Of a DNA stretch of 64,000 nucleotides, positions 61,314-64,000 are shown in pieces. The position numbers and the translations under genes were made by a program. The stretch is taken from positions 27,389,121 to 27,453,120 of the forward strand of contig CM041085.1 of the NCBI GenBank assembly GCA_023079485.1, in the 5' to 3' direction. The stretch is from Archilochus colubris. Lineage: Eukaryota; Chordata; Aves; Apodiformes; Trochilidae. The stretch's first letter is position 1. Each line of letters begins with the position of its first letter. The notes below the pieces were generated by a model. The model worked only from the letters and a program-made list of their open reading frames with translations. It made no database searches and was not told the origin of the DNA.

Positions 61314-64000
61314 CCCTGTGCTTGAAGACCTCAGCCACTCCTTGGCATGCAGTATGCCCTTGGGTGGGTGATACAGTCTGGGTTCCCTTAGGTCAAAACA
61401 CACAGTATATTTTTATTACAGTGCAAATGAACTGTAGACATTTAGCACTTTCGATGGTGCTCAGACCCACTCAGGCAGGGAACAGAGTCACCAGCAGACT
61501 GCTGTGGTAGTGAGAGGTGCATGGTAACACAATTAAAGTCTCCTTAAGTCCCAGGGAGTGAGCAGTACCCAAGAATACCTCCAAGTCACTATGACAGCCT
61601 AATTTCCTTGCACGTTTCTCATGGGTGAGGTCATATTGCTGTTCTCCTCTGGTGTTGTCAGACTCTGAAACTGAGGAAGGAAATTACAACACAAAACTCA
61701 CATTGGGTTGTTTTGGCTTTTTTTTTTTTTTTTTTTTTTAAGAACACACTGTAGCACATAATCAAAACACTAATAATATGTTGCAATCCAGTTCCCTTCC
61801 AGTCAGATGGCTTTGCCCTAAGAGGAAGTTGCAAATGCCCTGCAACCTGGTTAGTGTAATCTGGGCAGGAGAAGACATTCCAGAACAAACTGTTCTGCTC
61901 AAACTTCCCTAGAGACCAATTAACACTGACAGCTCTTTTCGTTTGGGCTGAGATGATTTAATAATTCAGTGTTATTACATTTTCATCTGTTTCTGTTCTT
62001 CCCTTTACTACTCCTTCTATGCCAGAGGTATAGGAATCAGGATGAAGAACAAACCCAGACCAGTGGATGGACCTGAACCCACTTTTTTAAATAAGTCCCT
62101 ATGCTCCCCATGCTGCTCCCCACTGCAGTAGCTGTGACAAGAGACTGGTGACTGGTACAAGTGACCTTTAAAAGGATTAAACAGAGATGTGTGACTGCCA
62201 GTGAATAACTCTATTCATTTATAATGTGTGATGAACAGGAAATCATTCTAGTAAGATACTTTTCCATTAATTCATTACCAGCAAATAGGTCTTAGAAGCT
62301 TTTCCAGTGGAGCTGAGTGAAACATACACAGGGGGAGCAAAAGACTTTGTTCCGTTCACTTGTGGTGAGCTCACATCAACAATATTGACCAAATGTTGGA
62401 GAAAACGGTGTGCAAGCACGTATCTGTGTGAGCATACACAACCATGCTTTCATCCTAAGTCATATCTTCTGCTCTTCTGACCATGCCCATGCTACTACTG
62501 GGGACTACGCTTGCAGAGGTTGTTTGTTAGATGGAACAATGGTTACTCTTTGAACAATAGAATTCCAGTGTAAACTAATATAAGTATGGATAAAATGGAG
62601 CATTTCCCTTATCCAGATGGACAGCCAATGGATTCCAGTGCTACAACTGCATCTACAGCTGTCTGTCTGTATCCATCTATCACTGTGGACACCAATGACT
62701 TCCCAAAATTGGAAGACTTAAGCTGCTGCTTAACATAAGGAGCTGCCACATCCACCCACCCAGAAGTGTAAATACCATATCCCAAAGTTAAGAAGAAAGA
62801 AACCAAGGATCCTGAATCAAAGTATAAACAACATCCCTGTTGTATTCCTTCCCACTCCACCCCAGATACAGGAGATAATCTAGTGTCATGCTCACCAGTG
62901 TGGTACCATTGCACCAAATGTCTGGAACATGGCTAAACTGGATGCTACTTGGCTAAGGGGATCAAGGATCAGTATGTCCCAAGATTGACACATAGGATGC
63001 TCCCCTTACATGTGTTAGGCCCCTGCTCAAGTTCTTGCCATACAGTTTAGAGCAGAAGTTTGCTTTCACAGACAAAGAGAGCCTGTTACTTGGCTGCAGA
63101 AAAGGTGACTCTCATGTTAAAGAAGCATGGTGACTTAACAGCCATTCTAACAGGCATAATTCAGGAGACCTGGCTTATCTTACCTCTTTCCTATAGCCTT
63201 GAGCAACTCCATCTATCCACCTGTTCTCACTCAGTTTCACCATTACTTCTATTTTATTTTTTAGGTAGTGACTGCTTGCAGGTTCATCCAAAAGGGACCC
63301 TTCTCCTTCTCTGTAAGCATGCCTGGAGTTGAAATAATAGCTAATGAATTTCTCATTTCAACTACTCTTCAAAGCTGAAAGAGGTCGTGTGTGCACGGAC
63401 ACAAATAGAAAGGCAATGGGGCTTCAGATGATAATGTTGTATTTCACTGCCTCGTTCTCCAGCAGTAAAATTGCTGGCATTTTGCTCTACATCATATGAC
63501 TCTTGAGTATTCAGTGAGGATTCATTGAGAATTCAGTGCATCTCCATTTGGATTTAACGAAATAATTAACTGTTATTCAGTACAAAGGGATAGTTACAAG
63601 GCTGAAAAGAGCAGTGCTAAGAATGCATCTACATGGAAGAAGAAGAGAAGCTCTGAGCTGATGATTAACTACCCATATAGCTAGGGCACTGGCTTCAGTA
63701 CTGTATCATTTTCTGTCTATTCATAGCTACTCTTGGTCTGTAAGAACTGGTATGAGGCACAGGGTCCAGATTAGCTCATGTTTATGCAGAGCTAAAAATT
63801 ACTTTGGGTTTTGACTGTTGTAGGGAACTCCACAGCTTCCTTCCCAGTCCACACTCATATTTTCCAACACTCAAAAATGTCATGTGCCTAGAGAAATAAA
63901 TTCACAGTGAGAATGAGCTGGTAGAAACCTCACATCTTCCATGGGTCAGAGGGATTTCTTGGAGTAGTAACAACTTTCCTAAGTTATCTCTTTTTTCACA
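61314..64000. other. Unassigned non-coding DNA
   Basis: No recognised exon, RNA gene or mobile element lies to the window end. A T22 run is listed separately. A minus-strand frame of 102 codons (62609-62917) has balanced, protein-like composition, but I recognise no family in it. Confidence 0.5.
61718..61739. repeat. T22 homopolymer
   Basis: Twenty-two uninterrupted T residues about 400 bases beyond a CR1 end. On the minus strand it would be an A-run, but no retrocopy sequence was recognised on its right. Confidence 0.85.

Noticed and set aside
1..64000. CRISPR array, prokaryotic operon, phage or plasmid content
   Set aside because: The CR1 retroelements, lack of dense ORFs and CpG-poor AT-rich composition show vertebrate nuclear DNA; no regularly spaced identical repeats were found.

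Overview
The window looks like non-coding nuclear DNA from a bird. The evidence is eight CR1-type LINE fragments with the avian CR1 3' end: a short ATTCTRTGA-like repeat, no poly(A) tail and strong 5' truncation. CR1 is the dominant retrotransposon of birds. The sequence is moderately AT-rich and poor in CpG by eye. I see no CpG island, no recognisable host protein-coding exon, no rRNA, tRNA or other structural RNA gene, no CRISPR array and no bacterial-type operon. The open frames are short, overlap on both strands and resemble no family I know, apart from those inside CR1 copies. I read the window as intergenic or deep-intronic sequence; no gene can be named from it.

Layout. 1-4.4 kb: single-copy-looking DNA with one TAA microsatellite. 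4.4-5.5 kb: two head-to-tail CR1 3' ends on the minus strand. 11.1-11.7 kb: a third minus-strand CR1 with the best-preserved reverse-transcriptase tail. 11.7-22.5 kb: no recognised element; simple repeats, a perfect 2 x 27-bp tandem duplication and T/A palindromes. 22.5-24.0 kb: an old minus-strand CR1 retaining endonuclease-domain sequence with both catalytic signature regions damaged. 24.7 kb: a small CR1 3' end. 30.4-31.75 kb: the most unusual block, with three successive families of degenerate short repeats; it may be an LTR or other unclassified mobile element. 38.7-44.5 kb: several CAAA/TTTG-rich tracts. 48.3, 50.2-50.8 and 59.8-61.3 kb: three plus-strand CR1 copies, the latter two with internal deletions. 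The remainder is unassigned.

No genes work together here. The recognisable coding potential is the decayed second ORF of CR1 (endonuclease plus reverse transcriptase), and every copy is truncated or broken. All five CR1 copies left of 25 kb lie on the minus strand and all three right of 48 kb on the plus strand, with no recognised CR1 between them. CR1 assignments rest on remembered family consensus; no database search was possible. Element ends and deletion points are good to about 10-30 bases.
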